A DNA stretch of 64,000 nt from Nocardia australiensis (GTDB taxonomy: Bacteria > Actinomycetota > Actinomycetes > Mycobacteriales > Mycobacteriaceae), in NCBI RefSeq assembly GCF_020733705.1, contig NZ_JAJFZM010000001.1, positions 310,001-374,000 of the forward strand, written 5' to 3'. A program made the position numbers and the translations under genes. Under the pieces are notes generated by a model. It had not been told where the DNA came from, made no database searches, and was given only the letters and a program-made list of their open reading frames with translations. Positions 1 to 8,624 of this stretch are shown here, piece after piece (positions within the stretch are counted from its first letter, which is position 1; each line of letters begins with the position of its first letter).

Positions 1-149
1 TGCGGACGGTGCTCGACCGTATCGAAGCGGCGGCCGGGCCTTCGGAAGAACGGCCTCGCTCCGAGAAACCCACCAAGGCGAATCGCAAGAAGAGCTCCGG
101 TCAAAAGCAGGCCACAGGACCGGAATGGCCGCCATTAGCTCATGATTGA
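1..149 (+). CDS. C-terminal end of an unidentified upstream protein (partial)
   Basis: The window opens inside a reading frame (frame 3) whose last 48 residues run to a TGA at 147-149. The tail is hydrophilic and rich in Lys, Pro and Glu, with no membrane segment or motif. In M. tuberculosis the genes on this side of the transglycosylase and mrp are Rv1231c and the MgtE-like Rv1232c, so this may be the charged tail of an Rv1231c-type membrane protein; that is an inference from gene order only. The two other frames also lack early stops, so the frame choice rests on codon character and on the stop lying well before the next gene. Confidence 0.45.
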   Translation, partial: RTVLDRIEAAAGPSEERPRSEKPTKANRKKSSGQKQATGPEWPPLAHD

Positions 150-269
150 CCGGAAATGCGCATCGACTCACCTGACTGATGGGTAACCTGGAGCACGTTG
201 TCCAGAGCGGCCGGGCAGGGGATGTCCCGGACACCCGCTCCCACGACGATCGAGGATTGGTGTGGCCGA

Positions 270-1706
270 ATGCGAATATCTGCTCCGATAACCGTGTCGG
301 CCCTTGTCGTCGTGGGTCTTGTCGCTGCCGGATCGGCTACCCATACCGCGCGAACAGGCACTCCACCGAAGGCGCCGGAGGCGTTGCTCGCGGCGTCGAG
401 CGGTCTCGGCGGGACCGATGGCGCGGCGAGCAACGACACGGACGCACCATTGTCCCGGACAGTTGGTCTCCTTCCGGTCACGCCGGAAGCGCCCCGCAAA
501 CTCCGGGCAATGACACCACCCTCCGACGGCGCGCCGATGTTCGCGGGTTCGGTGCCGCTGCACGACATCGTGCTGCCGGTGGGCAGTAGCGCGCTCGGGA
601 TTCCGGAGGTCGTGCTGGCCGCCTATCGCAATGCCGAACTGGCGCTCGACTCTTCGATGCCCGGCTGCGGATTGCCCTGGAGCCTGCTCGCCGGCATCGG
701 CAAGATCGAATCCGGCCACGCGAGCAGTGGCCGCACCGATGCCGCGGGCACCACCATCAACCCGATCTTCGGTCCCGCGCTCGACGGCACCCTGCCGGGT
801 AACGAGATCATCAAAGCCGCGGACGGCGGCGCCGTGCGCGCCGTCGGTCCGATGCAGTTCCTGCCGAGCACCTGGAGCAAGTACGCCGCGGACGGCAATG
901 GCGACGGAATCTCTGACCCGCACAACGTGTTCGACGCTTCGCTCGCTGCGGGCAAGTACCTCTGCTCGGGCAACCTCGACCTGCGCGATCCGGCGCAGGA
1001 ATTGCGCGCGGTATTGCGTTACAACAACTCGATGGCCTACGCGGCGAACGTGCTGAGTTGGTCGGCGGCCTACCGCACCGGCGGCACGCCCCGGCAGGTC
1101 AGCATCTCGCCCGATCTCATCCCGCCGGGCGCGGCCCCCATTCAGGCGGGCCCGGATATGACCACCGCCAACACGATCGCGCCCACGATGACCACCGAGT
1201 TGCCGCCGAACACCACGACGACCACCGACCCGACGACCACCGACCCGACGACGCCGACCCAGATGATGATCAACATCCCGGGTCTGCCGCCGATTCCGTG
1301 TGGCATCTTCTGCCCGCGGCCCGCACCGAAACCCGCGGATCCCTGTGAACCACTGGCGGTTCCGGCCATCATGCCGCGGCCGGGCGAACCGGTGAAGCCG
1401 GTCTCGCCCGGGCAGACCTACGGCGCGGGCGAGGAACCGAATGCCCCCGACCAGCACCCCGACGAGCAGCAACAGTCGCGCCCCGTGGAGTGCACGCAGC
1501 CGCACCCCGGGGCCGAGCCCGCCCAACAGCCCGGTCAACAACCAGCGGAGCAGACTCCCGAGCCGCAGGCCCAGACGCCGTCCATGACACCGGAACCGGG
1601 CCCTGACGAAGCGGGCGAGCCCGCGCCGCCTGTCGCCCCGGCACCGACTCCGGCGCCCGGCATCACGCTGCCGTTCGGAATCGTGATCCCGCTTCCGCCG
1701 CAATAG
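270..1706 (+). CDS. Secreted lytic transglycosylase (MltB/SLT-like) with Pro-rich tail
   Basis: Predicted peptidoglycan-cleaving lytic transglycosylase of 478 residues, corresponding in position to Rv1230c. The chosen ATG gives a typical signal peptide (one Arg, then a hydrophobic core to about residue 22). An in-frame ATG at 198 would put 24 hydrophilic residues in front of it and is less likely. The catalytic domain spans about residues 105-275. It contains LLAGIGKIESGH with the probable catalytic Glu at 147, then VGPMQFLPSTW and the RYNNS motif. Residues from about 290 onward are Pro/Thr/Gln/Glu-rich low complexity, probably a wall-spanning tail. A paralogue follows directly at 1826, which lacks this long tail. 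The family cleaves the MurNAc-GlcNAc bond to form 1,6-anhydroMurNAc. Confidence 0.85.
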   Translation: MRISAPITVSALVVVGLVAAGSATHTARTGTPPKAPEALLAASSGLGGTDGAASNDTDAPLSRTVGLLPVTPEAPRKLRAMTPPSDGAPMFAGSVPLHDIVLPVGSSALGIPEVVLAAYRNAELALDSSMPGCGLPWSLLAGIGKIESGHASSGRTDAAGTTINPIFGPALDGTLPGNEIIKAADGGAVRAVGPMQFLPSTWSKYAADGNGDGISDPHNVFDASLAAGKYLCSGNLDLRDPAQELRAVLRYNNSMAYAANVLSWSAAYRTGGTPRQVSISPDLIPPGAAPIQAGPDMTTANTIAPTMTTELPPNTTTTTDPTTTDPTTPTQMMINIPGLPPIPCGIFCPRPAPKPADPCEPLAVPAIMPRPGEPVKPVSPGQTYGAGEEPNAPDQHPDEQQQSRPVECTQPHPGAEPAQQPGQQPAEQTPEPQAQTPSMTPEPGPDEAGEPAPPVAPAPTPAPGITLPFGIVIPLPPQ

Positions 1707-1717
1707 GTCTCGCCACA

Positions 1718-1767
1718 GTCACAGCAGGTCACGAAGGGGTAACAAAAAGGTCTCGAATGCGGTAACC
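1718..1767 (+). promoter_or_regulatory. Phased GTCAC/GTAAC repeats before the second transglycosylase (possible MtrA site)
   Basis: GTCAC occurs at 1718 and 1728, and GTAAC at 1739 and 1762. Starts are 10, 11 and 23 bases apart, roughly one or two helical turns. Direct repeats with this phasing are typical of OmpR-family response regulators, and MtrA in this order controls cell-wall hydrolase genes. One GGTAACC copy (182-188) also lies upstream of the first transglycosylase. The assignment to MtrA is an inference. Confidence 0.4.
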
Positions 1768-1825
1768 TCTACTTCGTCCATCACGAAGGGCTCGTTGTCC
1801 GAGTCAATTGAAGGGTCACCGCACA

Positions 1826-2704
1826 GTGGGGCGTCACCGAAAACCACCGACTGCGACCGTAAGGCGCAGCTCCGTTATCGCATTGACAGGGTTGGTTCCC
1901 GCTGGACTCGTGGCAGTCGGCGCCACGGCCGATATGGGCGATACCAATCTGGTAGCAGCTTCAGTCCTGCAACATCTTTCGGGGAACGAACCGGACGATC
2001 AGGCACCCAGAACCGAGGCCGTCGCGGAACCGGAACCGGAACCGACGGTTGAATACGTCGCCAACGCCATGGCCCAGCAGGGCCACACCGCGCCGCCGAT
2101 CGTGAAAACCGTTGCGCTGCCGGACGGTAGAGAACCCGCCGCCCTGCCACCGGGGCCGCTGGGTATGCCGGGCGTCGCGTTCGCGGCATACCAGTCCGCC
2201 GAGCACACCCTGGCCGCCGAGAATCCCGATTGCGGGATGCCGTGGTACATGCTGGCGGGCATCGGCCGCGTCGAATCGACACATGCCTTCGGTGGCAAGG
2301 CCGACGCGGACGGCAATCCGCTGACGCCCGTCTACGGCCCGGTGCTCGACGGCAGCCTGGCCGGTAACCACGTCGTCAACGATTCCGACGGTGGCGAGCT
2401 GGATGGGCTGGCCGGTTACGACCGCGCCATCGGTCCGATGCAGTTTCTGCCGGAGACCTGGAAGCAATACGGCGCCGACGGTAACGGCGACGGCATCGCC
2501 GACCCACAGAACCTCTTCGACGCGGCACTGACCGCCGGCAAGTATCTGTGCCACGGCGGATTGAACATGCACGATCTCGCTCAGCAGACCAAGGCGATCC
2601 TGCGCTACAACAACTCGATGGCCTACGTCGCGAACGTCATGGCATGGGCAACCTCCTACAGCAGCGGGATCGCACCACAGCCCGGCCAGCTGCCACGAAT
2701 CTGA
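1826..2704 (+). CDS. Second secreted lytic transglycosylase (paralogue)
   Basis: A 292-residue paralogue of the gene at 270-1706. I chose the GTG at 1826 because it gives the MGRHRKP start common to secreted proteins of this order, and because GAAGGG at 1810-1815 sits 10 bases upstream. An in-frame TTG at 1808 would add six residues. A basic N-terminus is followed by a hydrophobic segment (about residues 17-32), then an acidic Glu/Pro linker. The catalytic domain has GIGRVESTH (probable catalytic Glu 150), IGPMQFLPETW and RYNNSMAY. It ends shortly after the domain, unlike its neighbour. The tandem pair suggests duplication followed by divergence in wall attachment. Predicted location is outside the membrane or membrane-anchored. 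Confidence 0.85.
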   Translation: MGRHRKPPTATVRRSSVIALTGLVPAGLVAVGATADMGDTNLVAASVLQHLSGNEPDDQAPRTEAVAEPEPEPTVEYVANAMAQQGHTAPPIVKTVALPDGREPAALPPGPLGMPGVAFAAYQSAEHTLAAENPDCGMPWYMLAGIGRVESTHAFGGKADADGNPLTPVYGPVLDGSLAGNHVVNDSDGGELDGLAGYDRAIGPMQFLPETWKQYGADGNGDGIADPQNLFDAALTAGKYLCHGGLNMHDLAQQTKAILRYNNSMAYVANVMAWATSYSSGIAPQPGQLPRI

Positions 2705-2724
2705 CGCAACGTAAAATTCCTGCC

Positions 2725-3861
2725 ATGTCAGTGGTTACGGAAGTGGATGTCCGGGGTGCCCTCGCGAAGGTCGACGACCCAGAGATCCGTAAACCGATCA
2801 CCGAATTGGGCATGGTGAAGAGCATCGCGATCGGTGCCGACAGCAATGTCCACATCGAGGTCTACCTGACCACCGCGGGCTGCCCGCTGCGCACCGAGAT
2901 CACACAGCGGGTCACTAAGGCGGTGGCCGATGTGGCTGGTGTCGGCGCCGTCACGGTCGAACTCGATGTGATGGACGACGAGCAGCGCACCGCCCTGCGC
3001 AAGCAGCTGCGCGGCGACTCGGCCGATCCGGTGATCCCCTTCGCCCAGCCCGGTTCACTCACCCGGGTGTACGCGGTGGCCTCCGGTAAGGGTGGCGTCG
3101 GAAAGTCCAGCGTCACCGTCAATCTCGCCGCCGCCATGGCCGCGCGCGGCCTCTCGGTCGGCGTGCTGGATGCCGATATCTACGGCCACTCGATTCCACG
3201 CATGCTCGGCACCGACGCACGGCCCACGCAGGTCGAGCGGATGATCATGCCGCCGCAATCGCACAACGTAAAGCTGATCTCGATCGCACAGTTCACCAAG
3301 GGCAATACCCCGGTGGTATGGCGGGGGCCGATGCTGCACCGGGCGCTGCAACAGTTCCTCGCCGACGTGTTCTGGGGTGATCTGGATGTCCTGCTGCTTG
3401 ATCTGCCGCCCGGTACCGGCGACGTCGCGATCTCCATCGCGCAGCTGATCCCGAACGCCGAGATCCTGGTCGTCACGACACCACAGCCCGCCGCCGCCGA
3501 GGTCGCCGAGCGCGCTGGTGCGATCGCACTGCAGACCAGGCAGCGCATCGCGGGGGTCATCGAGAACATGTCATGGCTGGACCTACCGGACGGAAGCCGG
3601 ATGGACCTCTACGGTTCCGGTGGCGGGCAGTCGGTCGCCGAGCGCTTGACCCAGGCCGTCGGCGCGAACGTTCCCCTGCTCGGCCAGATCCCCATCGAGC
3701 AGTCGCTGCGCGAGGCGGGCGACGAGGGCACCCCGATCGTGCTGAGCGATCCGGAGAACCCGGCCGCCAAGGCTCTGCTCGAGGTCGCCGACAAACTCGC
3801 CGTACGCCGCCGCGGGCTAGCGGGCATGTCGCTGGGCATCGACACCACCCGGCATTTATAA
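2725..3861 (+). CDS. mrp: Mrp/NBP35-family iron-sulfur carrier P-loop ATPase
   Basis: A 378-residue Mrp/ApbC homologue (Rv1229c position). Residues about 1-85 form the MIP18/DUF59 domain. The P-loop ATPase follows, with the deviant Walker A SGKGGVGKSS (about residue 118) and the DADIYGHSIPRMLG switch region. The C-terminal CxxC that binds a bridging Fe-S cluster in E. coli ApbC is absent: the corresponding stretch (VIENMSWLDLPDG) has no Cys. The M. tuberculosis protein, as I recall it, is alike in this. The ATG at 2725 is used although the frame stays open upstream into the transglycosylase, because it starts the DUF59 domain and lies 20 bases after that gene's stop. Likely a cytosolic Fe-S cluster carrier. 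Confidence 0.93.
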   Translation: MSVVTEVDVRGALAKVDDPEIRKPITELGMVKSIAIGADSNVHIEVYLTTAGCPLRTEITQRVTKAVADVAGVGAVTVELDVMDDEQRTALRKQLRGDSADPVIPFAQPGSLTRVYAVASGKGGVGKSSVTVNLAAAMAARGLSVGVLDADIYGHSIPRMLGTDARPTQVERMIMPPQSHNVKLISIAQFTKGNTPVVWRGPMLHRALQQFLADVFWGDLDVLLLDLPPGTGDVAISIAQLIPNAEILVVTTPQPAAAEVAERAGAIALQTRQRIAGVIENMSWLDLPDGSRMDLYGSGGGQSVAERLTQAVGANVPLLGQIPIEQSLREAGDEGTPIVLSDPENPAAKALLEVADKLAVRRRGLAGMSLGIDTTRHL

Positions 3862-4009
3862 GAGGTTGTCCTCCGGTGACGACTGATCTCGCGCGTACAT
3901 GGGTAACTCGCCGGGTACGGGCTAACGAATCGACCCCTCGCAGACGGCCGCCGACGCCACTGTCGCGGCACCTGAGTCTGGCTTGGATACGCGGAGAGGC
4001 GGGCAGTCC

Positions 4010-4330
4010 ATGCTCACGCTGCTTTTGTACGTGCTGATCGTCGGTCTGGTGGCCACGGTCCTATTTCTCGTCGCCAGCGCGATATTCGGGCGGTCGGAGG
4101 AGCTTGGACCACTTCCGGAGGCGACCACGGCCACCGTGCTACCCACCGAGGGCATCAGCGGCGCGGATGTGCGAGCGCTGCGGTTCCAGCAGGTTGTCCG
4201 CGGATATAAGGCGGGCGAGGTGGACTGGGCACTGACCAGGCTGGCGGCCAGGATCGACGAGCTGCAGTCGCAGCTGGCCGAGGCGCGCGACCTCGCGCGA
4301 CAGGTCCCCGCCGCGCCCGAATCGAAATGA
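4010..4330 (+). CDS. Single-pass membrane protein with DivIVA-like domain (Rv1209-like)
   Basis: A 106-residue protein. Residues about 2-26 are a strongly hydrophobic membrane segment (LLLYVLIVGLVATVLFLVAS). After a short linker, residues about 53-95 form a DivIVA-like segment (VRALRFQQVVRGYKAGEVD), then a coiled-coil stretch (ARIDELQSQLAEA). I chose the ATG at 4010 because it begins right before the membrane segment; a start at 3983 would add nine charged residues. The stop overlaps the start of tag by four bases, so the two are translationally coupled, as in the Rv1209-tagA pair. Function is unknown; DivIVA-type domains usually act at poles or septa. Confidence 0.82.
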   Translation: MLTLLLYVLIVGLVATVLFLVASAIFGRSEELGPLPEATTATVLPTEGISGADVRALRFQQVVRGYKAGEVDWALTRLAARIDELQSQLAEARDLARQVPAAPESK

Positions 4331-4893
4331 CCGCCGCACAAGCCATCGCGGCAACCGACGGCCGGGTCCGCTGCCCATGGTCGGAGTCCTCGCAGCTCTA
4401 CCGCGACTACCACGACCTGGAGTGGGGCAAGCCGCTGCACGGCGACGATGCGATGTTCGAACGACTGTGCCTCGAGGCATTCCAATCGGGACTGTCCTGG
4501 ATCACCATCCTGCGCAAGCGCCCGGCCTTCCGTACTGCGTTCTCCGGCTTCGAGATCGCCCGGGTTGCCGAGTTCGGCGCCGAGGACGTTGCCAGGCTGC
4601 TCGCCGACCCCGGCATCGTGCGTAATCGATCCAAGATCGACGCCACCATCGCCAACGCACGGGTTGCTCTCGACCTCGACATCGGCCTCGACGAACTGAT
4701 CTGGTCGTTCGCGCCGCCGCCGCGACCGCGCCCTACGGCAATCGCCGACGTACCCGCGACTACCGCCGAATCCATAGCTCTGGCAAAAGAATTGAAGCGT
4801 CGCGGATTTCGATTCGTCGGCCCGACAACCGCCTACGCACTGATGCAGGCGACCGGAATGGTCGACGATCACCTGACCGATTGCTGGGTCTGA
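4327..4893 (+). CDS. tag: DNA-3-methyladenine glycosylase I
   Basis: Base-excision repair glycosylase that removes 3-methyladenine from alkylated DNA. The 188 residues match the usual family size. The structural zinc ligands are visible: Cys16 and His29 near the N-terminus, His182 and Cys186 in the last seven residues, with the same 13- and 4-residue spacings as E. coli Tag. RCPW and DLEWG at the N-terminus and GLSWITILRKR further in are family signatures. The ATG overlaps the previous stop (ATGA). It corresponds to Rv1210 (tagA) and stays beside the Rv1209- and Rv1211-like genes. Confidence 0.95.
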   Translation: MTAAQAIAATDGRVRCPWSESSQLYRDYHDLEWGKPLHGDDAMFERLCLEAFQSGLSWITILRKRPAFRTAFSGFEIARVAEFGAEDVARLLADPGIVRNRSKIDATIANARVALDLDIGLDELIWSFAPPPRPRPTAIADVPATTAESIALAKELKRRGFRFVGPTTAYALMQATGMVDDHLTDCWV

Positions 4894-4980
4894 ATCGGCC
4901 TGCCGCACACCGACCCAGCGATCACATTTCGAACTCAGGTATCCGTCCGCTCCGGCCATAGGGAAGAATAGGACCGGTGT

Positions 4981-5003
4981 AGCTCGCCAAATACCGGCGA
5001 GCT
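4981..5003 (+). other. Hairpin in the leader of the DUF3117 gene
   Basis: AGCTCGCC (4981-4988) pairs perfectly with GGCGAGCT (4996-5003) around a 7-base loop. It lies 70 bases before the start at 5074. No T-run follows, so it is not an obvious terminator. It could be a leader structure; function unknown. Confidence 0.4.
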
Positions 5004-5073
5004 CACCTGTTGGTGACAACTGGAGTTCCAAGAAAGTGCGCAGGATACCGCGCAGATCTGGAGGGAGCAGAGG

Positions 5074-5241
5074 ATGGCGGCCATGAAGCCCCGCACCGGG
5101 GACGGTCCCCTCGAGGCAACCAAGGAAGGGCGTGGAATCGTCATGCGGGTTCCACTCGAGGGTGGCGGGCGTTTGGTCGTTGAGCTCACGCCGGATGAGG
5201 CAGCAGCGCTCGGTGACGAACTGAAGAGTGTCACCAGCTAG
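5074..5241 (+). CDS. DUF3117 small conserved protein (Rv1211-like)
   Basis: A 55-residue protein, too small for many gene callers. It starts at ATG 5074 behind a strong purine-rich ribosome site (GAGGGAGCAGAGG). The sequence contains KPRTGDGPLEATKEGRG and ELTPDEAAALGDELK, and closely resembles the conserved actinobacterial Rv1211 family, which sits after tagA in mycobacteria too. It has no membrane segment and no Cys. The biochemical role is not established; Rv1211 has been described as calmodulin-like, and nothing here tests that. Confidence 0.93.
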   Translation: MAAMKPRTGDGPLEATKEGRGIVMRVPLEGGGRLVVELTPDEAAALGDELKSVTS

Positions 5242-5268
5242 TGCGCCGCAGGCCGGGCGTCGGGCCTG

Positions 5269-6156
5269 GTGGCGGCAGTTCACGTGACCACACCAGGCAC
5301 GGGAGCACCGCAAATGCGTACGGCACTTGCTGATGTGGCCGGTCTTTTGGCCTGCCCGGAATGTGGTCTCGGATTCGAGTCACATGATCGGGTGCTGAGC
5401 TGCGCGACCGGGCACAGCTTCGACATTGCCCGGCAGGGTTACGTCAGCCTGTTGACCGGCGCGTCAACCAAGATGACCGGTGACACCGCGGCCATGCTCG
5501 ACGCGCGTGCCGCGTTTCAGGGTAGGGATCACTTCGCGCCCGTGGCGACCGCGGTCGCCACGGCCGTGACGTCGGGCGACGACCCGCCCAGCACTGCGCT
5601 GGAGGTTGGCGCGGGCACCGGCTACTACCTCGCGGGAGTGCTCGACGCCGCGCCCCGGGCCCGTGGGATCGCGCTTGACGTGGCCAAACCCGCGGCCCGG
5701 CGCGGCGCCCGCGCACATCCCCGCGCAGCATCGATTCTCGCTGACGCGTGGCGCGGCCTACCGGTCCGGGACGGCGCGCTGAACCGGGTGCTCTCGGTAT
5801 TCGCCCCGCGCAATCCGAGTGAGGTCGCGCGGGTCCTCGCGACCGGCGGCCGGTTCGTCGTCGCGACACCCACCGAACGTCATCTGGCCGAGTTGGTCGG
5901 ACCGTTGAGCATGGTGACCGTGGACCCGGACAAGGATCGACGGCTGGCAGAAGCGATGTCCGGCATCTTCGAGATCGTCGATCGCACCGTCGTCGAATAC
6001 TCGATGAAGCTCGGTCACGACGATGTGCGAAATGTCGTGGCGATGGGCCCGTCCGCACACCATGCGGAGGAATCGGCGGATCCGCGAATCTCCGCTATGC
6101 CGGAGACTGTCGAGGTCACCGCCTCGGTACTGGTGTCGAGCTACCGGCCGTGGTAA
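5269..6156 (+). CDS. RlmA-like 23S rRNA (guanine-N1) methyltransferase, putative
   Basis: A 295-residue SAM-dependent methyltransferase. The N-terminal zinc ribbon is intact: CPECGLGF, then CATGHSF followed by DIARQGYVSLL, which is the signature of the RlmA family. The SAM-binding glycine loop is EVGAGTGYY. RlmA(I)/RlmA(II) methylate G745 or G748 of 23S rRNA, and the G748 enzymes (TlrB) give resistance to tylosin-type macrolides. I cannot tell which base this one would modify. The GTG at 5269 is the longest start; GTG 5284 and ATG 5314 are alternatives that keep the zinc ribbon. It ends one base before the convergent glgA. Confidence 0.78.
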   Translation: MAAVHVTTPGTGAPQMRTALADVAGLLACPECGLGFESHDRVLSCATGHSFDIARQGYVSLLTGASTKMTGDTAAMLDARAAFQGRDHFAPVATAVATAVTSGDDPPSTALEVGAGTGYYLAGVLDAAPRARGIALDVAKPAARRGARAHPRAASILADAWRGLPVRDGALNRVLSVFAPRNPSEVARVLATGGRFVVATPTERHLAELVGPLSMVTVDPDKDRRLAEAMSGIFEIVDRTVVEYSMKLGHDDVRNVVAMGPSAHHAEESADPRISAMPETVEVTASVLVSSYRPW

Positions 6157-6157
6157 C

Positions 6158-7363
6158 TCATAGCTTGCGCACCTGGTCGTAGACCGCGACCGTCTGTGCG
6201 GCGATCCGCAGCCAATCGAATTCGGCGATCGCCCGTGCTCGCCCGGCGGCACCCAGTTCCGCGGCGAGCACCGGGTCTCCCGCGATCTCGTTAACGGCAG
6301 CGGCCAGTCCCCGCTCGTATTGCTCCGCCGCTCCGGGGTCGTAGTGCACCAGCCGCCCGGTCTCACGATCGGTGACCACCTCCGGGATACCGCCTACATC
6401 GGAGGCGACCACCGCGGTAGCGCATGCCATCGCCTCGAGGTTGACGATGCCGAGTGGCTCGTACACCGAGGGACAGATGAACACCATCGCCGCGGCGAGG
6501 ATCTGCCGTATCTGCTCGGTCGGCAGCATCTCCCGCACCCAGAACACATTGCCGCGACTGCGCCGCAACCGCGCGACGGCCGCGGACACCTCCGCCTCGA
6601 GCTCCTTGGTGTCGGCCGCACCGGCACACAGCACCAATTGGATGTCCGGATCGAACTCCGCCGCGGCGGCGAGCAGATGACCGACGCCCTTCTGCCGGGT
6701 GATGCGGCCGACGAAGGCGACGATCGGCCGGTCCGTACGCACCCCGAGCTCGTCGAGGATCAGGCGGGAGTCCGGCTCGGGCGGGCTGGGGTGCCACACT
6801 GTCGCGTCGATGCCGTTGTGCACCACATGGACCCGATCCGGGTCCACCGTGGGGTAGGCGTCGAGTACGTCGTGGCGCATCCCTTCGCTCACAGCGACGA
6901 TGGCGTCGGCGTGTTCGACGGCGTTACGTTCCGACCACGACGACAGCCGATAGCCGCCACCGAGTTGTTCGGCCTTCCACGGCCGGCGCGGCTCCAGCGA
7001 ATGCGCCGTCAGCACATGTGGGATTCCATACAGTGTGGCGGCCAGGTGTCCGGCGAGCCCGGTGTACCACGTGTGCGAATGCACCACGTCCACCTGACCG
7101 ACCGCATCGGCCATGCGCAGTTCGGCGGACATCATCTGTAGCGCGGCATTGGCGGCATATAACGTCGGATCCGGTTGGTGTACAACGGCATCCGCACGCG
7201 GCACACCCATGCAATGGACGGTCACCTCGGACAATTGACGTAACTGCGCAACCAACTGGGTGACATGCACACCCGCCCCGCCATACACCTCGGGTGGGTA
7301 TTCGCGAGTCAGCATCGCGACACACAGACGCTCAGAGCCCACCGGTTCAAAGTAGACGTTCAC
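6158..7363 (-). CDS. glgA: GlgA/GlgM-type glycosyltransferase (glycogen synthase / maltose-1-phosphate synthase)
   Basis: GT4 enzyme corresponding to Rv1212c, which in mycobacteria joins ADP-glucose to glucose-1-phosphate to give alpha-maltose-1-phosphate for the GlgE pathway. MLTREYPPEVYGGAGVH near the N-terminus is the acceptor/donor glycine loop. FVGRITRQKGV and the EPLGIVNLEAMACATAVVASDVGGIPEVV donor-site segment (E-x7-E) lie in the C-terminal half. About 401 residues from the GTG at 7363. The start is uncertain: GTG 7342 is also possible, and M. tuberculosis begins nearer MLTREY. It is divergent from glgC with about 46 bases between, so both may share a control region. GlgC supplies its ADP-glucose. 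Confidence 0.92.
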   Translation of the reverse strand: MNVYFEPVGSERLCVAMLTREYPPEVYGGAGVHVTQLVAQLRQLSEVTVHCMGVPRADAVVHQPDPTLYAANAALQMMSAELRMADAVGQVDVVHSHTWYTGLAGHLAATLYGIPHVLTAHSLEPRRPWKAEQLGGGYRLSSWSERNAVEHADAIVAVSEGMRHDVLDAYPTVDPDRVHVVHNGIDATVWHPSPPEPDSRLILDELGVRTDRPIVAFVGRITRQKGVGHLLAAAAEFDPDIQLVLCAGAADTKELEAEVSAAVARLRRSRGNVFWVREMLPTEQIRQILAAAMVFICPSVYEPLGIVNLEAMACATAVVASDVGGIPEVVTDRETGRLVHYDPGAAEQYERGLAAAVNEIAGDPVLAAELGAAGRARAIAEFDWLRIAAQTVAVYDQVRKL

Positions 7364-7409
7364 CTCGACGCGGGCCACTCGAGCCCGCACTTCACGGTAG
7401 TTTGGCTTT

Positions 7410-8624
7410 GTGAGGAGCCAGCCGCACGTACTCGGGATCGTGCTCGCCGGTGGCGAGGGTAAGCGCCTTTTTCCACTCACCGCGGATCGGGCCAAACCTG
7501 CCGTCCCGTTCGGCGGCGCCTATCGGCTTATCGACTTCGTACTGAGCAATCTCGTCAATGCCGGCTTCCTGCGACTATGTGTGCTCACCCAATACAAGTC
7601 GCATTCGCTCGATCGGCATATTTCCCAAACCTGGCGACTATCGGGTTTCGGCGGTGAATACATCACGCCGGTGCCCGCCCAACAGCGGCTCGGTCCGCGC
7701 TGGTACACCGGCAGCGCCGACGCCATCATGCAATCGCTGAACCTGATCTATGACGAGGACCCCGACTACATCGTGGTTTTCGGTGCCGATCACGTATACC
7801 GCATGGACCCCGAGCAGATGCTCGCGGCGCATATCGATTCCGGGGCAGGTGTGACCGTTGCCGGTATCCGGGTGCCGCGTAGCGAGGCGAACGCCTTCGG
7901 CTGCATCGATTCCGACGAGTCCGGCCGGATCACCCAATTCCTGGAGAAACCCGCACATCCTCCCGGTACGCCCGACGACCCGAACATGACCTTCGCCTCA
8001 ATGGGGAACTACGTGTTCACTACGAAGGTCCTGGTGGATTCGATCCGCGCGGATGCCGACAATTCCGACTCCGACCACGATATGGGCGGTGACATAATTC
8101 CGTCGCTGGTCGCCGCGGGCAAGGCCGCCGTCTACGACTTCGCCGACAACGATGTTCCAGGCGCCACCGATCGCGATCGTGGCTACTGGCGCGACGTCGG
8201 CACCATCGACGCCTTTTACGACGCCCATATGGACCTGGTCTCGGTGCACCCGGTATTCAACCTCTACAACAAGCATTGGCCGATTCGCGGCGCCGCCGAA
8301 ACCCTGCCACCCGCGAAATTCGCGCAGGGCGGCTTGGCGCAGGAATGCGTGATCGGCTCCGGGTGCATCCTCTCGGCCGCAACCGTTCGCAATTCGGTCC
8401 TGAGCTCGAATGTGATGGTGGACGACGGCGCCACCATCGAGGGCAGCGTCCTCATGCCCGGCGTGCGGATCGGGCGCGGCGCCGTGGTCCGCCGCGCCAT
8501 CCTGGACAAGAACGTGGTGGTCGGCGAGGGCGAAATCATCGGCGTCGACACCGAGCGCGACCGCGAACGCTTCGCCGTGAGTCACGGCGGTGTGGTGACC
8601 GTCGGTAAGGGTGTCTGGGTCTAG
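7410..8624 (+). CDS. glgC: Glucose-1-phosphate adenylyltransferase
   Basis: Makes ADP-glucose from ATP and glucose-1-phosphate, the donor for glgA next door. 404 residues from GTG 7410, matching Rv1213 in length and sequence. The nucleotidyltransferase domain starts with [28 protein letters not shown]. The C-terminal part is a left-handed beta-helix with repeats such as [19 protein letters not shown]. The 3' end overlaps the convergent O-methyltransferase by four bases. Confidence 0.96.
   Translation: MRSQPHVLGIVLAGGEGKRLFPLTADRAKPAVPFGGAYRLIDFVLSNLVNAGFLRLCVLTQYKSHSLDRHISQTWRLSGFGGEYITPVPAQQRLGPRWYTGSADAIMQSLNLIYDEDPDYIVVFGADHVYRMDPEQMLAAHIDSGAGVTVAGIRVPRSEANAFGCIDSDESGRITQFLEKPAHPPGTPDDPNMTFASMGNYVFTTKVLVDSIRADADNSDSDHDMGGDIIPSLVAAGKAAVYDFADNDVPGATDRDRGYWRDVGTIDAFYDAHMDLVSVHPVFNLYNKHWPIRGAAETLPPAKFAQGGLAQECVIGSGCILSAATVRNSVLSSNVMVDDGATIEGSVLMPGVRIGRGAVVRRAILDKNVVVGEGEIIGVDTERDRERFAVSHGGVVTVGKGVWV

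Noticed and set aside
168..1703. 511-codon minus-strand ORF opposite the first transglycosylase
   Set aside because: It is Arg/Gly-rich and mirrors the transglycosylase frame; the plus-strand protein has a signal peptide and catalytic motifs.
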